Below are positions 1 to 7,914 of a stretch of DNA of 64,000 nucleotides, piece after piece. The DNA is from RH-AL1 sp965198715 (lineage in GTDB: Bacteria; Pseudomonadota; Alphaproteobacteria; Rhizobiales; Beijerinckiaceae). The first letter of the stretch is position 1. Each line of letters starts with the position of its first letter. Made by a program: the position numbers and the translations under genes. Where the stretch lies: the NCBI GenBank assembly GCA_965198715.1, contig CBDAPV010000001.1, forward strand, positions 434,001 through 498,000. Direction: 5' to 3'. The notes under the pieces are model-generated. The model made no database searches. It was not told the origin of the DNA and saw only the letters and a program-made list of their open reading frames with translations.

Positions 1-1041
1 GGCAACCGCATCCTGATCCTGGTGGCGGTCAACACGCTCGTGATCTATCTCGCGATCCTCTACGTTCTCACGGCTTACTTCCGCACCTTCGAGGAGCTCG
101 TCGGCACGCGCTCGCGCCTCGGCGCGCAGAACGCCGAGGTTGCCCGGCTTCAGGAGCGCAACAGCAGGATCGAAGAACAGCGCCGGCGCGAGAGGCAGCA
201 GGATCTCGAGCGCATCGCGGACGCATTCTCCAGCCAGATCCAGAGCGTCACCCAGGCGCTTGGCGAAGTGTCGCGCCACAATGCCACGCAGTCCCACGAC
301 GTCTCGGCGTGCAGCGAGTCCGTGCTGGAGCGGTTGAACGAGGTCAGGGGAGCGGCGGAGGGTTCCGAGCAGGCGCTCGCGGCCGCGGCCGAAGCGACCA
401 ATGCCCTGGGTCAGTCGATCATGTCGATCAAGCTGCGGACCAGCCACGCCGCCGCGATCTCGACCACGGTGGAACCGCGAACCGCATCGGCCGATCAGGC
501 CATGATCAAGCTCAGGGCTACGATCTCGAAGATCGACAACATCTCGACCATGATCAAGACGGTCGCGGGCCAGATCGACCTTATTGCCCTCAATGCGACC
601 ATCGAGGCGGCACGAGCCGGGGTGGCCGGCCGAAGCTTCGCCGTCGTCGCTTCGGAGATCAAGATTCTCGCGGCGCGCACCGCGCACGCGACCGACGATA
701 TCGCCCGCCACATGGCCGAAGTGAAGACCGCCTCCGATGCCGCGAACGCCAGCGTCGAGGCGATGAAGCACGGCTTCCTCGAGTTGCGCGCGATCAGCGA
801 TGACATCGCTGACGCACTCGCCATTCAGACCGAGGTCACCGACGACATCCGCGGCCACGTCGGGCGCGCGGTCGATGGCGCCTCGTCCATGCGACTTTGC
901 CTCACCGACATGTCGACGAGCAGCACGCGGACAAGTTCGTCCGCACGCGCGATGCTCGGGCAGAGCCGGGTCTTGAGCCGGGAGGCCGACGTCCTGGCTC
1001 AGGAGGTGACGAACTTCATCGGGTTCATCCGTGCGGCGTGA
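1..1041 (+). CDS. methyl-accepting chemotaxis protein, C-terminal part (5' truncated by window)
   Basis: The reading frame is open from base 1, so the gene starts outside the window; the GTG at 22 is probably internal. The visible part opens with a hydrophobic membrane segment (LILVAVNTLVIYLAILYVLT), followed by a charged coiled coil and a long helical signalling domain. The hairpin tip is recognisable as IDLIALNATIEAARAG followed by FAVVASEIKILA, which contacts CheA/CheW in this family. Two usually conserved tip residues differ (AGVAGRSF where AGEAGKGF is typical). The short membrane-proximal part suggests a receptor with few periplasmic residues, but the sensor is not visible. The ligand is unknown. 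Confidence 0.9.
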   Translation, partial: GNRILILVAVNTLVIYLAILYVLTAYFRTFEELVGTRSRLGAQNAEVARLQERNSRIEEQRRRERQQDLERIADAFSSQIQSVTQALGEVSRHNATQSHDVSACSESVLERLNEVRGAAEGSEQALAAAAEATNALGQSIMSIKLRTSHAAAISTTVEPRTASADQAMIKLRATISKIDNISTMIKTVAGQIDLIALNATIEAARAGVAGRSFAVVASEIKILAARTAHATDDIARHMAEVKTASDAANASVEAMKHGFLELRAISDDIADALAIQTEVTDDIRGHVGRAVDGASSMRLCLTDMSTSSTRTSSSARAMLGQSRVLSREADVLAQEVTNFIGFIRAA

Positions 1042-1121
1042 AGCCTCGAAATGAACGCCTGTCAGGACATCGCTCGTCAGGGCTCGCTCGGAGTGAGAGC
1101 TTCCTCCAGTGGGTTGGGTCG

Positions 1122-1883
1122 TCAGGTCCGATCACGCCGTCGGCGCAGGATGTAGCTGTCCATGATCCAGCCCTTCGCGTTCTTGCCGCGCTGCCGGACC
1201 GCGTCGATCTCGTCCCTCACCTCGGACAGGCGGCCGGATACGAGGCATTCGTCCGGCGATCCGACATAGGCGCCCCAGAAGATGTCGACATCGTCGCCTT
1301 CGATCCGCCGGTAGGCGTGGTCGCCATCGAGGACGACGACGACGCTGTCGCAAGTGTCGAGGAATCCCTCGTCGAGACGGCGTCCGGGAACGATCGCGAC
1401 CGGTTCGCCAATCCTGTTGAGGGGCACGCGGTGGCGAGCGGCGAGCGCCTGGATGCTGCTGATGCCGGGGATCACGTCGTAGTCGAAGGGGCACCCTTTG
1501 GCGCGGAGGTGCTCGAGGATGCGAAGCGTGCTGTCGTAGAGACCGGGGTCGCCCCAGACGAGAAACGCTCCGCATTCGCCGTCGGCGAGCTGATCGGTGA
1601 GCAGGACCTCGTAGCGGTCCGCGATCGCCGCGTGCCAGGCCGCGACGTCGTCGCGGTAGGACGGGGAGCAACCCCGCTGCGGGATGCTCACCTCGGCCGT
1701 GCGATAGCCGGGATCCTTGATGTAGCGCTCGCAGATCTGCGTGCGGAGGCGTTTCAGCTCCTCCTTCTCGACGCCTTTGTCGGGGAGGAAGACGACGTCG
1801 GCCTCGTTCAGCGCGTTGATCGCCTGGATCGTGACGTGCTCCGGGTTGCCGGCGCCGATGCCGATGATGTGGATCCTGCGCAT
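1122..1883 (-). CDS. cobF: precorrin-6A synthase (deacetylating) CobF
   Basis: A 253-residue SAM-dependent methyltransferase of the tetrapyrrole methylase family. CobF methylates C-1 of precorrin-5 with release of acetate in the aerobic cobalamin pathway, in the cytoplasm. The N-terminus RRIHIIGIGAGNPEHVT is the glycine-rich SAM-binding start of the family. The VWGDPGLYDST and VIPGISSIQALAA stretches are the next two conserved blocks, and the length is typical. ATG at 1883 follows a GAGGCGGG ribosome site and lies 6 nt after the stop of the carotenoid oxygenase, so it is probably co-transcribed with the carotenoid operon. No other cob gene is in the window. Confidence 0.93.
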   Translation of the reverse strand: MRRIHIIGIGAGNPEHVTIQAINALNEADVVFLPDKGVEKEELKRLRTQICERYIKDPGYRTAEVSIPQRGCSPSYRDDVAAWHAAIADRYEVLLTDQLADGECGAFLVWGDPGLYDSTLRILEHLRAKGCPFDYDVIPGISSIQALAARHRVPLNRIGEPVAIVPGRRLDEGFLDTCDSVVVVLDGDHAYRRIEGDDVDIFWGAYVGSPDECLVSGRLSEVRDEIDAVRQRGKNAKGWIMDSYILRRRRDRT

Positions 1884-1889
1884 CCCGCC

Positions 1890-3320
1890 TCAGGGATCCG
1901 CGAACCAGTTGCCGTGGAAACCCGGCGGGATGCGGTGCGGCAGCCGCACGCTGGCGACGGGCCCGGCCTCGAACGATCGGGCGTCGAGGATCGCGAGATC
2001 CGTCGTATCGGCGGCGGTGTCGATGACCAGGCCGAGGAGCCAGCCTTCGTCCTCGCCGGAGGTGGGCGAGGCTGGGACGAACACGAACTCGCCCGGCACG
2101 CGATCATCGCCGAAATTATATACCTGCCGCTCGCCGCTCTCGACATCGTGCTTGTAGATCCTCGTGGCGCCCCTGAGCTGCGGATCGGCGTCGGGCGGTA
2201 CGCTGACGCCGTAGATGAAGCGGTGAGCCTGGCCGAAGCGCCGCTCGTCGATGCGCGGGAATTCCTGCGGCATGGGGTCGACCACGCGGCGCGCGACGCG
2301 GCGCGTCCCGGGGTCGAGGGTCCAGCGCTCGAGCCGGCCGAGCGCGTCCAGGCCGCTGCCGCCCGAGGCGAACATCGTGTCGTAGGCGACGACGTCGAGG
2401 ACGATCGTGCCGTCGTCGCGATCGTAGGCGTTGGCGACGTGGAAGACGAAGCATGGTTCGACGTCGCACCAGATGATGTCGCCGCCTTCGCCGTGCCGCG
2501 GCAGCAGGCCGACGCGGGAGCGATGCGCGGGGTTCCAGCAGAACGGGAAGAGATGGCCGGCCAGGACAGCGCGCATGGAGAAGGTGACGGGCAGGTCGAA
2601 CACGATCGCGAAGCGCGCGGTGAAGGCGCAATCGTGGATGCAGGGTCCGTGCTCGACGGTTATGGGAACGTCGCGGACCACCTTGCCCGCGTCGGACACG
2701 ACGACGTGGCGCACCGTGTCCCAGATCGAGCCGTCGTAGGCGATGGCGTGATGCTCGCCCGTTGCGGGATCGCGGTGCGGGTGACCGGTGAACGAGCCGG
2801 CCAGCGTTCCCTCGAAGGGATTGTAGCGCTGGTCTTCCAACGATTCCGAGAGCTCGACGGGGAAACTGCCGGCCTCGACAAGGGCGAAGGCGCGGCCGCC
2901 GAAGTTGACGACGTTGGTGTTCACCGTGTCGTTGCGGCCGCGGCGGGGGCCGGGCGCCGGCGGCCGGCCCAGCGCCTCGGACGCGAGCCGTGAGCCGATC
3001 CACCGATTACGGTACCACAGGGCTTTGCCGTCCCGCAGCGCGAGGCCGTGCACCATGCCGTCGCCGAGGAACCAGTGGGCGCCGAGCGGATCCGGGGCCA
3101 CGGGGTTGGCGCCCATCTTCAGATAGCGGCCATCGAGGCCCGGGGGGATCGTGCCGGTCACGGCGAGATCCTCGAGCGTGAGTTCCGCGCGCATCGGCGC
3201 GTGGATGCCGACGACGAACGGGCTTGCGACCTTTGGCAGCCGTCGTCGGTTGTAGGCGGCCAGCAGGTCGACGCCGCGCTCGAGCGCGGCGCGGATGGTC
3301 GCCTGGATCGGGTTAGGCAT
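1890..3320 (-). CDS. carotenoid cleavage oxygenase (RPE65/CCD family)
   Basis: A 476-residue seven-bladed-propeller non-heme iron dioxygenase family member, which oxidatively cleaves double bonds of carotenoids or apocarotenoids. The four expected Fe(II)-ligand histidines are visible: FTGHPHRD (about 180-182), IHDCAF (229), FVFHVANAYD (294) and GFHGNWF near the C-terminus (470). The N-terminal GRYLKMGANPV and HWFLGDGMVHG blocks are also typical. ATG at 3320 has a GGAGG site 9-10 nt upstream and lies 51 nt after the glycosyltransferase stop. Its place in an operon of C30-type desaturases suggests it trims or turns over that pigment; the cleavage position cannot be read from sequence. Confidence 0.93.
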   Translation of the reverse strand: MPNPIQATIRAALERGVDLLAAYNRRRLPKVASPFVVGIHAPMRAELTLEDLAVTGTIPPGLDGRYLKMGANPVAPDPLGAHWFLGDGMVHGLALRDGKALWYRNRWIGSRLASEALGRPPAPGPRRGRNDTVNTNVVNFGGRAFALVEAGSFPVELSESLEDQRYNPFEGTLAGSFTGHPHRDPATGEHHAIAYDGSIWDTVRHVVVSDAGKVVRDVPITVEHGPCIHDCAFTARFAIVFDLPVTFSMRAVLAGHLFPFCWNPAHRSRVGLLPRHGEGGDIIWCDVEPCFVFHVANAYDRDDGTIVLDVVAYDTMFASGGSGLDALGRLERWTLDPGTRRVARRVVDPMPQEFPRIDERRFGQAHRFIYGVSVPPDADPQLRGATRIYKHDVESGERQVYNFGDDRVPGEFVFVPASPTSGEDEGWLLGLVIDTAADTTDLAILDARSFEAGPVASVRLPHRIPPGFHGNWFADP

Positions 3321-3371
3321 GGGACGCGACCTCCGCGCGCTGGCGCTGGCCGATCATGTGAGCCAAGGCGC

Positions 3372-4487
3372 TTATCCTCTCGCAGGATAGCTGCGCCCAC
3401 GCCAGGTCTCCGGCCGCCCGGCCCACCTGCGGGCGAGGGCCAGCCATTGCAGCGCGAGAAGCAGGACGACGGCGAAGGGGTTCAGCGGCACCGAGCGCAG
3501 CGGCTCGCGGCAGGCGATCGCCTGGACGAGGCGAGCAAGCATCGGTCCGGCGCAGGCGAGCGCGGCGAGGATGGCGGCCGACGACTGGCCGCCGGCGAGC
3601 GCCGCCGCGAGCAGCAGCCAAGGCAGCACGTGCCCGCCGAGCAGCAACAAGGTCCATACCGGCAGCGCGACCGGCTGAGCCAGGCCCTCCGTCGCGTTCT
3701 TGGTGGTACCGCGGACGACGGCGCGCCAGCCGGCGTACATGCGGCAGGAGGCGAGGCTTGGGCCGGCGACGAGGTCGGTGCTGAGCCCTGCGGCGCGGAA
3801 GAGGCGCGGCAGCATGAGCCCGTCGTGCAGGCTGGTGCGGATGCCGGCGTGGCCGCCGGCCAAGGCGTAGGCCTCGGCGCGAACCGCGATGAGTTGTCCG
3901 CAGGCGGCGGCCAGGGCCGGTCGCGGGTCGCGGCGGGAGATCGGGATCGGCAGGTAGCCGAGCAGCAGCGTGTTGATCATCGGGATGATCAGCAGCTCGG
4001 CGAGGCTTTCCATGCGCTGGCGCGGCACGCCGCTGACGAGGTCGACGTCGGCGAGCGCGCCGGCGAGACGCGCCGCAGCGTCGGAGGCGAGCCGCACGTC
4101 GGCGTCGAGGAACACGAGGTTCGGCGCGTCGGTGAGCCGGCCCAGCACGTGGCAGGCGTGCTGCTTGCCCGACCAGCCCGCCGGCAGCGGCGGCGCCGCG
4201 GCGAGCCGCAGCCGCGGATCGGCGGCGGCGAGGCGCGCGACGATCGCGGCGGTGGCGTCGGTGGAATGGTCGTCGAGGACGATCACCTCCAGCGTTACGC
4301 CGGTGGAGGCCAGCGCGCTCTCGACGCAGGCCGCGATGCCGGCCTCCTCGTCACGGGCGGGAATGAGGATGGCGACGCGGGTGCCCAAGGGGGCCACCGC
4401 CGGCACGCGCAACGCCGCCACGTTGACGAGCGTCATGATCGTGGGGATGGCGGCCAGCACGAGGCAGACGACGGCGAGGATGATCAT
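3372..4487 (-). CDS. GT2 family glycosyltransferase, CrtQ-like
   Basis: A 371-residue membrane glycosyltransferase. An N-terminal membrane segment (IILAVVCLVLAAIPTIMTLV) precedes the GT-A domain, with VAILIPARDEEAGI, the nucleotide-binding VIVLDDHSTDAT, and the metal-binding LVFLDADVRL. Two or three C-terminal hydrophobic segments follow. This is the layout of CrtQ, which glycosylates 4,4'-diaponeurosporenoate in the staphyloxanthin pathway. The ATG at 4487 overlaps the acyltransferase stop by 4 nt (ATGA); the frame is open further upstream, but that part is shadow of the acyltransferase gene. Role as a carotenoid-acid glycosyltransferase is inferred from context. Confidence 0.88.
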   Translation of the reverse strand: MIILAVVCLVLAAIPTIMTLVNVAALRVPAVAPLGTRVAILIPARDEEAGIAACVESALASTGVTLEVIVLDDHSTDATAAIVARLAAADPRLRLAAAPPLPAGWSGKQHACHVLGRLTDAPNLVFLDADVRLASDAAARLAGALADVDLVSGVPRQRMESLAELLIIPMINTLLLGYLPIPISRRDPRPALAAACGQLIAVRAEAYALAGGHAGIRTSLHDGLMLPRLFRAAGLSTDLVAGPSLASCRMYAGWRAVVRGTTKNATEGLAQPVALPVWTLLLLGGHVLPWLLLAAALAGGQSSAAILAALACAGPMLARLVQAIACREPLRSVPLNPFAVVLLLALQWLALARRWAGRPETWRGRSYPARG

Positions 4488-5290
4488 CGGATATCCGTGC
4501 TCGGGCGATGGGCCGGATCGAAACGCTGGCCCCGCCGCAGCGCGACGGCGCGGCGCCAGCCATCGTAGAACAGATTGATGTTGGTCTTGCCGGCGAGAAG
4601 CGTCGTGAAGCGCGCGGGATCGCGCGAGGCGGCATCGGCCGCCAAAGCGTCCATCGTGCCGGCCAGGGCCTCGCCCAGCGCCGCGCTGCCCCCCTGCCGG
4701 ATCGCCTCGGCAGGGACGGGCTCGCCGAAGCGCAGCAGCAGGTTCGGTCGGCGTTCGTCCCAGAAGGAATATTCGATGGCGAGCGGCACGAAGCGCGCGT
4801 CGGGCGCTCGCTTGGCGAGATGCGCCAACCCCGGCGCCACCCGGAGCGGGCGTTCGCGCATGTCGCGGAAACGGCCCTCGGCGTTGACCAGCAGCAGCCC
4901 GTCGTCGAGCCCGAGCACGGCTTCGCCAACCGCGAGGAAGGTCGCGGCTCCGGCGTAGCCGGGGGCCACCGCGAAACCGCCGAGCTTGCCGAAGAAGCGG
5001 TAGCGCTCGAGCATCGCCGCCTCCATCGGCACGAACACGCGCCGGCCGGCGAACGTCCTCGTGATGAGCCAGATGAACAATTCGCCGTCCCACCAGGAGG
5101 GGTGGTTGGCGAAGACCACGAGCGGGCCGGGCCCCGCCGGCACCTCGCCCGAGCAGCGCACGCCGTGGAAGGACGTTGCGAGGTCGCGCTGGAACAGCGC
5201 GCCGAAGAAGCGCAGCATGAACGGCGAACGGGCGGCCAGCACGCCGCGGGCGGCCTCGCGGTGCCCCGCGACCGGGCGCAGCGAATTCAT
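4484..5290 (-). CDS. PlsC-like lysophospholipid-type acyltransferase
   Basis: A 268-residue acyltransferase. The catalytic HX4D motif is in FANHPSWWDGELF, and the substrate-binding block is around LLVNAEGRFRDMRERPLRV, which resembles the EGTR-type block of PlsC proteins. No signal peptide is evident. ATG at 5290 overlaps the upstream permease stop (ATGA) and the stop overlaps the glycosyltransferase start, so the three genes are translationally coupled. In staphyloxanthin synthesis a glycosyltransferase and an acyltransferase decorate a C30 carotenoid acid. By analogy this enzyme may acylate a carotenoid glucoside, although CrtO itself is a different protein family; a phospholipid substrate remains possible. 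Confidence 0.85.
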   Translation of the reverse strand: MNSLRPVAGHREAARGVLAARSPFMLRFFGALFQRDLATSFHGVRCSGEVPAGPGPLVVFANHPSWWDGELFIWLITRTFAGRRVFVPMEAAMLERYRFFGKLGGFAVAPGYAGAATFLAVGEAVLGLDDGLLLVNAEGRFRDMRERPLRVAPGLAHLAKRAPDARFVPLAIEYSFWDERRPNLLLRFGEPVPAEAIRQGGSAALGEALAGTMDALAADAASRDPARFTTLLAGKTNINLFYDGWRRAVALRRGQRFDPAHRPSTDIR

Positions 5291-6477
5291 GCCGCCACCA
5301 GCGTCAGCGCGAAGCTGACGAGCGCGATGCCGCCCAGCACCGCAAGGGTCACAGCGAAGCCCGACGGGTTGCCACCCGGCAGGATGGATTGCCCCAGCCC
5401 GTGCATGATCCAAGCATTCGGCGTCCACCAGCTCGCGGCCTGCAGCCACGCCGGCATGAGGTAGCGCGGCACCATGCTGCCGCCCAGCGCGGAAAGCAGC
5501 AGCACGGCGAAGGTGGTCCACAGCTCGGCCTGCCGACGCGTGCGGCTCAGCGTGCAGGCGAGCATCGCCATGCCGGCGCAGGCCGCCGCCGCCGCGACGC
5601 TCGCCGACAGCCAGAGCGGGAGAAAGGCCGGCGGGAAACTCGCGCCGTAGACGACGAAGGCGGTGAGGTAGACCAGCGCGACCTGCGCCGCGCCTTGCGC
5701 GACGAGGAACAGCAGGCGCCCCGTCAGCGCGCCGGGCATGCCGCCAGCGGCGAGCCGCACCCGGTCGGCGAGGCCGTTCTCGCGCTCGTCGATCAGCCCG
5801 TAGGCCCCCTGCACGGCGCCGAACAGCAGGAAGATGGCGCTGACAGCCGCCGCATATTGCAGGACGCCGCCGTTGCGTCCGCCCGACGTCGCGGGCAGCG
5901 GCTCGATCGTGCCGAGCTTGGAGAACGTGAAGTGACTGCCCTCGCGCTCGCGCGCCTCCTTGGCGAAGGCCTTGTCGAGGAAGGCGCGGTCGTCGGCATC
6001 GATCGCCTTTGTCGCTTGCAGGTCGTCGAGAATGCGGACGAGCAGCACGTCGGGCAACGCCTCGCCGACGGCGCGCTGGATCTGCCCCAGTGCCATGGAG
6101 GCGGCGAGCGGCCGGTCCGGCGCCTCGATCACGACGAGGGGGGTCGGCCCGTGCGCGGCCAGGTCGGTCGAGATGACGAGGCCGGCATCACCGGTGCCGC
6201 GCCGCACGAGGTCGGCGACGTCCGCCGCCGTACCGCGCTCGAGCGTGATGACGCGCAGCGCCGGCATCTGCTCAAGGGCGCTCGTCAGGCGCCGCGACGC
6301 CGGCGTCCGCGCGAGGTCCGTCGCGACCAGCTTGAGCTTGATGTCGTGCCCGGGCGCGTTGGAGAAGATCGCCGCGAAGGCGAGGAACAGCAGAGGCGGC
6401 AGCACGAAGGTCAGCAGCAACGCGACCCTGTCGCGCCGCAGCGCCATCCAGCCGAGCCAGAGCGTGGTCCCGATCAA
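5287..6477 (-). CDS. ABC-2 type transporter permease
   Basis: A 396-residue membrane protein with the YhfA/YhhJ-like layout. One N-terminal membrane helix (ALLLTFVLPPLLFLAFAAIF) is followed by about 180 residues of probable periplasmic domain, then five hydrophobic segments from about residue 205 to the end, including a MLACTLSRTRRQAELWTTF block typical of ABC-2 permeases. Its stop overlaps the acyltransferase start, and its start overlaps the ATPase stop by 4 nt. With the ATPase it forms an exporter; its position inside the carotenoid operon suggests a lipid-like or carotenoid-derived cargo, which is inference. Confidence 0.9.
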   Translation of the reverse strand: MIGTTLWLGWMALRRDRVALLLTFVLPPLLFLAFAAIFSNAPGHDIKLKLVATDLARTPASRRLTSALEQMPALRVITLERGTAADVADLVRRGTGDAGLVISTDLAAHGPTPLVVIEAPDRPLAASMALGQIQRAVGEALPDVLLVRILDDLQATKAIDADDRAFLDKAFAKEAREREGSHFTFSKLGTIEPLPATSGGRNGGVLQYAAAVSAIFLLFGAVQGAYGLIDERENGLADRVRLAAGGMPGALTGRLLFLVAQGAAQVALVYLTAFVVYGASFPPAFLPLWLSASVAAAAACAGMAMLACTLSRTRRQAELWTTFAVLLLSALGGSMVPRYLMPAWLQAASWWTPNAWIMHGLGQSILPGGNPSGFAVTLAVLGGIALVSFALTLVAA

Positions 6478-7409
6478 GGCGTGCCCCGATCCAGGCAGAA
6501 GCGCTCGAACAGCACCGCGACGCCGGGCTGGCGGGAACGCGTCTCGCGCAACGCGATCCCGGCCTCGTGCAAGCGCCGGATGATGGTTGGGCTTCCCTGC
6601 GCGTCGAGGTCGCTGAAGAGACTCCAGCTTTCGGCGGAGCGCCGATTGGCTCCCATCGTCTCCAGCAGCCGGACCTGCACCGCCTCGGGAGGGGCGGCGA
6701 GCGTGATCTCGACGTGCGTCTTCGCGGGAAACAGCTGCCGGCAGAGGCGCCGCGGCGAGCCGGCCGCCATCAGGCTGCCATCGCGGAGGAACAGCGCGAG
6801 GTCGGCAATCGCGTCGGCGAAGGCGAAATCATGCGTGGTCGTCACCACCGTCTGGCCGGCCGACCTGAGGCCGCGCACGATGGCCACGATCGCCTCGGTG
6901 CCTTCCGCATCGAGCCCCGTGGTCGGCTCGTCGAGAATCACCAGCGGTGCATCGCCCATCAGCGCGGCGGCGATCGCCGCGCGGCGTGCGTAGCCGCCGG
7001 AGAGACGCCCCGCCAACTGGTGCTCCACACTCTTGCACAGCGTACGCTCGATCGCGGCCTCGACGCGTGCGGCGAGAACCGGGCCGCGCGCCCCCTCCAT
7101 GCGGCCGGCCGCCAGGCAGTTCTCGCGCAACGTGAGAAAGGGATACAGCGCCACCGTCTGCGCGACGAAGGCGACGCGTTGCCGACGCGCCGCCTTGGGC
7201 CAGACGAGATGTCCCGAACTCGGGCCGATCGCGCCGGCGAGCAGGCGCAACAGCGTGGTCTTGCCCGATCCGTTCGGGCCGACGACGGCGGCGACGATCC
7301 CGGCCGGCAGTTCGAAGGAGATGCCCGCGAGTGCGGTGTGCGCGCCGAAGCGTACGCCGACGTTCTGCAGCGACAAGAGCGGGTGCTCGACTTCCGCGAC
7401 GCGTGTCAT
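6474..7409 (-). CDS. ABC transporter ATP-binding protein (exporter of carotenoid operon)
   Basis: A 311-residue ATPase. Walker A is AAVVGPNGSGKTTLL, the signature is LAGRLSGGYARR, Walker B is PLVILDEPTTGLD, and the switch histidine is in VVTTTHDF. The C-terminal extension after about residue 215 is typical of the CcmA/DrrA exporter class. ATG at 7409 was chosen because it lies just after the DUF2141 stop (7423); the longer frame would start inside that gene. The stop overlaps the permease start, so the two subunits are coupled and probably form one exporter. Confidence 0.92.
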   Translation of the reverse strand: MTRVAEVEHPLLSLQNVGVRFGAHTALAGISFELPAGIVAAVVGPNGSGKTTLLRLLAGAIGPSSGHLVWPKAARRQRVAFVAQTVALYPFLTLRENCLAAGRMEGARGPVLAARVEAAIERTLCKSVEHQLAGRLSGGYARRAAIAAALMGDAPLVILDEPTTGLDAEGTEAIVAIVRGLRSAGQTVVTTTHDFAFADAIADLALFLRDGSLMAAGSPRRLCRQLFPAKTHVEITLAAPPEAVQVRLLETMGANRRSAESWSLFSDLDAQGSPTIIRRLHEAGIALRETRSRQPGVAVLFERFCLDRGTP

Positions 7410-7422
7410 CGCTCGTCGAGGG

Positions 7423-7914
7423 TCAGGGCGCGGTCGGCCGTTCAAGCCGAACCGCGACTCGTGCGCCGCCCTCGCCCAAGCGGAAGGCGGCCTGTTCAAA
7501 GGTCGGTCGGCGCGAACGCCCGGCGCTGTTGCTGAGGCCGTAGGGCTCCAGCGGGCGGCCCATGCGGCTGCGCCGCAGCTCGCCGTCGCCCACCTCGTCC
7601 TGGAACGCGAGCGCAGCGTAGCGCCCGGGTTCCAGGTCGGGGAACACGAAGGTCAACACCTGTGCCTCGGCCGACTGCCGCTGCCCGCGCCGACAGGTGT
7701 CGCGATCGAGCCCGCCTTCGCATAGGCTTGCCAGAACCGGACCGCCGCCCGGCGCCACACCGCTGACCTTGAGCTCGACCGTCGCCGCGGTAAGTTCGGC
7801 CGGCGTGAGAACCGCCAGCCAAGCCGCCACTCCCGCGAGCCGCCATCGGCGCGCCGTCTCACCCGGCAAGCGCTGCCGCCGGTGTTGCCGCCTCTTGGCG
7901 GACGCCACGCGCAT
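7423..7914 (-). CDS. DUF2141 family secreted protein
   Basis: A 163-residue protein with a basic N-terminus and a hydrophobic stretch (RLAGVAAWLAVLTPAELTAA) that looks like a signal peptide. A beta-sandwich-like DUF2141 domain follows: VELKVSGVAPGGGPVLASLC, FVFPDLEPGRYAALAFQDEVGDGEL and the GRPLEPYGLSNSAG block. Function is unknown; DUF2141 genes recur beside carotenoid desaturase genes. The ATG at 7914 overlaps the upstream desaturase by 56 nt, so a later GTG or TTG start is possible. A periplasmic location next to an exporter gene pair would fit a role in handling exported product, but this is inference. Confidence 0.8.
   Translation of the reverse strand: MRVASAKRRQHRRQRLPGETARRWRLAGVAAWLAVLTPAELTAATVELKVSGVAPGGGPVLASLCEGGLDRDTCRRGQRQSAEAQVLTFVFPDLEPGRYAALAFQDEVGDGELRRSRMGRPLEPYGLSNSAGRSRRPTFEQAAFRLGEGGARVAVRLERPTAP

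Noticed and set aside
897..2993. 698-codon open frame on the plus strand
   Set aside because: Antisense shadow of cobF and the carotenoid oxygenase; Asp/Val/Arg/Glu-rich composition and no domain, typical of GC-rich genomes.
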